Shown here piece by piece: positions 4,905 through 7,196 of a stretch of 7,196 nt of DNA. This DNA comes from an uncultured Bacteroidia bacterium (GTDB taxonomy: Bacteria > Bacteroidota > Bacteroidia > Bacteroidales > CAJPTX01), in NCBI GenBank assembly GCA_938040915.1, contig CALHZE010000148.1:1-7196 (forward strand), in the 5' to 3' direction. Made by a program: the position numbers and the translations under genes. The stretch's first letter is position 1. Every line of letters starts with the position of its first letter. Under the pieces are notes generated by a model. It worked only from the letters and a program-made list of their open reading frames with translations. It searched no databases and had not been told where the DNA came from.

Positions 4905-6863
4905 ATGGATCTCAAGAAACGCCCGTTTATCTCAACCTCGCCCACAGAGGCTACCCGCGAAGCACTGCAACAGATAGTCCCCGCCGCTTTTGTGGAGGTG
5001 CGGGGCGAAGATGGATCGCTTACCCATAAGCTCGACTTTGACGCCTTGCGCGAACTGCTAGGCGACGCCATCGCCGATACCTCCACCGACCAGTTCGGTT
5101 TCTATTGGGTGGGTAAGCAGGAGGCAAAGCGGGTAGCAGCCGAGCCTACGCGTAAAACCCTGCGCCCCGTCATGAGCGAGAGCGTCGATTGGGAGACCAC
5201 GACGAACCTCTACATCGAGGGCGATAATCTCGAGGTACTCAAGCTCCTCCAGCGCGCCTACTTGGGCAAGGTCAAGATGATCTATATCGACCCGCCCTAT
5301 AACACGGGGAGTGACTTCGTCTATCACGACAACTTTGCGATGAGCAACGAGGCGTTAGACCTTGCTGCCGGCAACCTTGACAAGGAAGGCAACCGACTCC
5401 GGAGCAATCCGAAGACTCAACAGCGCTACCACTCTGATTGGTGCTCTATGATATACAGTCGCCTCCTCGTGGCGCGCACCCTCCTTGCCCCCGACGGGGT
5501 GATCTTCATCTCGATAGACGACAACGAGGTGCACCACTTGCGCAAAATCTGCGACGAACTCTTTGGGGCGGGAAATTTCAAAAGCCAATCGATTGTGGTC
5601 AATAATCGTGGTGGGCGGGATTATGGTGGGGTCGCCTTACAGCATGATTATCTCCTCATTTATGGTAAGAGCGAGGCGGCATCCCTGAACCTAATAGAGG
5701 AACGGGAAAAGAAGTTCCAATATGCCGACGCCGAGGGCGGCTTTAATCTCATGGAGTTGCGCAATAGGAATATCAAGTTTCATGACAAAAACCGCCCTAA
5801 TCTTTGCTACCCGTTTTATGTAAACCCTGCACACCCAGACAATAACGGATTGTTAGAACTCTCGTTAGAGCCGAAAGAGGGGTTCGTGGAGGTGTGGCCC
5901 GCCTGCTCGCAAGGTGTTCAGACCGTTTGGCGCTGGGGAAAGGAAGAAAAAGCGCGAGCGGCGCTAAACCGAGAGATCTTCGGGAAAGCCAATCAGAATG
6001 GGGGCTATATGATTGTGCAGAAATACCGCAAGGTAACAAAGATGCAACGTAGCGTCTGGGATGAAAAAGAGTTTGTCAACGAGCGAGGCACGGAAGTATT
6101 AAAAGAGCTACTAGGGGGCGCGCACTTTGACTATCCCAAATCTCCATACACCATAAAGCGGGTATTAGAATTAGGTTCTTCACCAGACTCCCTCGTCCTA
6201 GACTTCTTTTCCGGCTCTGCCACCACTGCCCACGCCGTGATGCAGCTCAATGCCGAGGACGGGGGGCGGCGACGCTACATCTGTGTGCAGCTCCCTGCGC
6301 CTACCCCCGAGGGGAGCGAGGCTCGCAAGGCAGGCTATACCACGATTTGTGAAATTGGCAAGGAGCGTATCCGCCGTGCGGGAGCAAAGATACGAGCTGA
6401 GTACGGCTTGCAAGCAGCGGGGCTCGATACGGGCTTCCGCGTCCTCCGTCTCGATTCGTCGAACCTTAACGACCTTTATTTCGAACCCGCGCAGTTGGAA
6501 CAAAGCAGCCTCTGGACGCACAACGAGCCCATCAAGCCCGATCGCTCGGCGCTCGATCTCCTCTTCGGTAGTATGGTCGACTGGGGCGTGATGCTGAGCT
6601 ATCCCCTCCGCGAGGAGAGGGTGGCAGCGAACGTGCTCCAGATTGTGAATGGGGAGGAGGAGGGGTGTGCGCTGGTGGCTTGTTTCGACAAGGCGATCGA
6701 TCCTGAGGTGATTCGCCACATTGCCAAGCTGAAGCCGCTCCGCATTATTTTCCGCGAGGCGTGTTTTGCGAAAGACGCCGCCAAACTCAACGTCTACGAA
6801 CAGTTCAAACAGCTCTGTGACTGGAGTGAGGACGAAGCCCATGAGCGCATTTGTGTGATATAA
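4905..6863 (+). CDS. mod: Type III restriction-modification system, DNA methyltransferase (Mod) subunit
   Basis: Modification and recognition subunit of a type III system, 652 residues, expected to transfer a methyl group from SAM to adenine N6. It has the beta-class order of amino-methyltransferases. The catalytic motif IV DPPYNTGSDF (129-138) comes first, preceded by LYIEGDNLEVLKLL (102-115), which is typical of Mod. The SAM-binding motif I region follows near the C-terminus as LDFFSGSATTAHAV (432-445); here FSGSAT replaces the commoner FAGSGT. Between them, about residues 227-387, lies the target-recognition region, which has lower GC than its flanks. The C-terminal part (DWGVML..., FREACFAKDAAKLNVYEQF) is also family-typical. 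The ATG at 4905 is chosen because the conserved N-terminal region begins right after it. An in-frame ATG at 4776 would add 43 residues of unconserved-looking sequence; it has AGGAGG 11 bases upstream, so it cannot be excluded. The res gene follows after 14 bases. No simple-sequence repeats of the kind that make some mod genes phase-variable are seen. Confidence 0.93.
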   Translation: MDLKKRPFISTSPTEATREALQQIVPAAFVEVRGEDGSLTHKLDFDALRELLGDAIADTSTDQFGFYWVGKQEAKRVAAEPTRKTLRPVMSESVDWETTTNLYIEGDNLEVLKLLQRAYLGKVKMIYIDPPYNTGSDFVYHDNFAMSNEALDLAAGNLDKEGNRLRSNPKTQQRYHSDWCSMIYSRLLVARTLLAPDGVIFISIDDNEVHHLRKICDELFGAGNFKSQSIVVNNRGGRDYGGVALQHDYLLIYGKSEAASLNLIEEREKKFQYADAEGGFNLMELRNRNIKFHDKNRPNLCYPFYVNPAHPDNNGLLELSLEPKEGFVEVWPACSQGVQTVWRWGKEEKARAALNREIFGKANQNGGYMIVQKYRKVTKMQRSVWDEKEFVNERGTEVLKELLGGAHFDYPKSPYTIKRVLELGSSPDSLVLDFFSGSATTAHAVMQLNAEDGGRRRYICVQLPAPTPEGSEARKAGYTTICEIGKERIRRAGAKIRAEYGLQAAGLDTGFRVLRLDSSNLNDLYFEPAQLEQSSLWTHNEPIKPDRSALDLLFGSMVDWGVMLSYPLREERVAANVLQIVNGEEEGCALVACFDKAIDPEVIRHIAKLKPLRIIFREACFAKDAAKLNVYEQFKQLCDWSEDEAHERICVI

Positions 6864-6877
6864 GGTGGAAGGGAATC

Positions 6878-7196
6878 ATGAAGCTACAGTTTAAGCATCA
6901 AGCCTTTCAGCGTGAGGCGGCAAACACCGTGGTTGAGGTCTTTCGCGGGCAACCACACCACGCGCCATTTAGCTATCAGCACGACCCCGGACAGGGGCGT
7001 CACGCTTTGGGGCTAGGTTTTCGCAACCACGACCTCGCGCTCAGTGACGAGACACTCACAGACAACATCCGCGCTATACAACTTGCGCAAGACCTGCAGC
7101 CGGTCGATCGCGTGCGTCGTGATGAAAGCGGTATGCTCGCCTTGAGCATCGAGATGGAAACGGGGACGGGCAAAACCTACACCTACATCAAAACGA
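6878..7196 (+). CDS. res: Type III restriction-modification system, restriction (Res) subunit, N-terminal part
   Basis: The ATG at 6878 opens a frame that runs off the right end after 106 codons. It starts MKLQFKHQAFQREAANTVVE, like the Q-motif region of Res helicases (a glutamine ahead of an amphipathic helix). It reaches the Walker A motif ETGTGKTYTYIKT at 94-106, in the IEMETGTGKT form characteristic of type III Res. The complete protein would be expected to contain an SF2 helicase motor and a C-terminal PD-(D/E)XK nuclease, and to cut DNA only in complex with Mod; both lie outside the window. A purine-rich GGTGGAAGGG lies 5-14 bases upstream of the ATG and the gap from the mod stop is 14 bases, so the two are one operon. 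No frame damage is seen in the visible part. Confidence 0.9.
   Translation, partial: MKLQFKHQAFQREAANTVVEVFRGQPHHAPFSYQHDPGQGRHALGLGFRNHDLALSDETLTDNIRAIQLAQDLQPVDRVRRDESGMLALSIEMETGTGKTYTYIKT

Noticed and set aside
6198..6842. A 214-codon open frame antisense to mod
   Set aside because: It lies wholly within the conserved C-terminal coding region of mod and has no recognisable motifs. Long antisense frames are common in GC-rich genes.
4905..6863. Phase-variable repeats in mod
   Set aside because: No tandem tetra- or pentanucleotide repeats or long homopolymers were seen. The longest G runs are short.

Overview
The window looks like a chromosomal segment of a GC-rich member of the Bacteroidota, most likely Bacteroidales and possibly a Porphyromonas relative. 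Reasons: TAnnTTTG-type -7 promoter elements lie upstream of several genes, Shine-Dalgarno sequences are mostly absent, and there is a PorT-like outer-membrane barrel, a GldI-like FKBP lipoprotein, the start of an AAA-ATPase-like/PD-(D/E)XK protein, and a protein carrying the HGVHSPF signature of a Bacteroidetes methyltransferase family. The species assignment is an inference.

Layout. At the left edge only the first 17 codons of a leftward gene are present (1-52). A rightward pair follows: a secreted beta-barrel protein (218-835) and, 8 bases later, mutY (844-1908). They converge, across a spacer of about 150 bases, on a leftward cluster of four genes. In transcription order these are an acyl-CoA thioesterase (4636-4109), a small protein that resembles a SAM methyltransferase with its catalytic core missing (4109-3648), a two-CBS-domain protein with a HEPN-like N-terminal part (3597-2869), and an FKBP-type lipoprotein (2608-2060). 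The last two are separated by 260 bases packed with palindromes, including two copies of a hairpin repeat.

Divergent from the thioesterase is a type III restriction-modification operon: mod (4905-6863), then, 14 bases on, the beginning of res, which runs off the right edge just after its Walker A motif.

How the genes work together: Mod and Res form one system, in which Mod recognises and methylates DNA and Res is the ATP-dependent nuclease partner. MutY is DNA-repair housekeeping. The thioesterase and methyltransferase-like genes overlap by one base and are probably translated together. Nothing ties the leftward cluster into one pathway. The most interesting points are the core-less methyltransferase relative, the HEPN-CBS fusion, the palindrome cluster that creates a false N-terminal extension, and the lower-GC target-recognition segment of mod.
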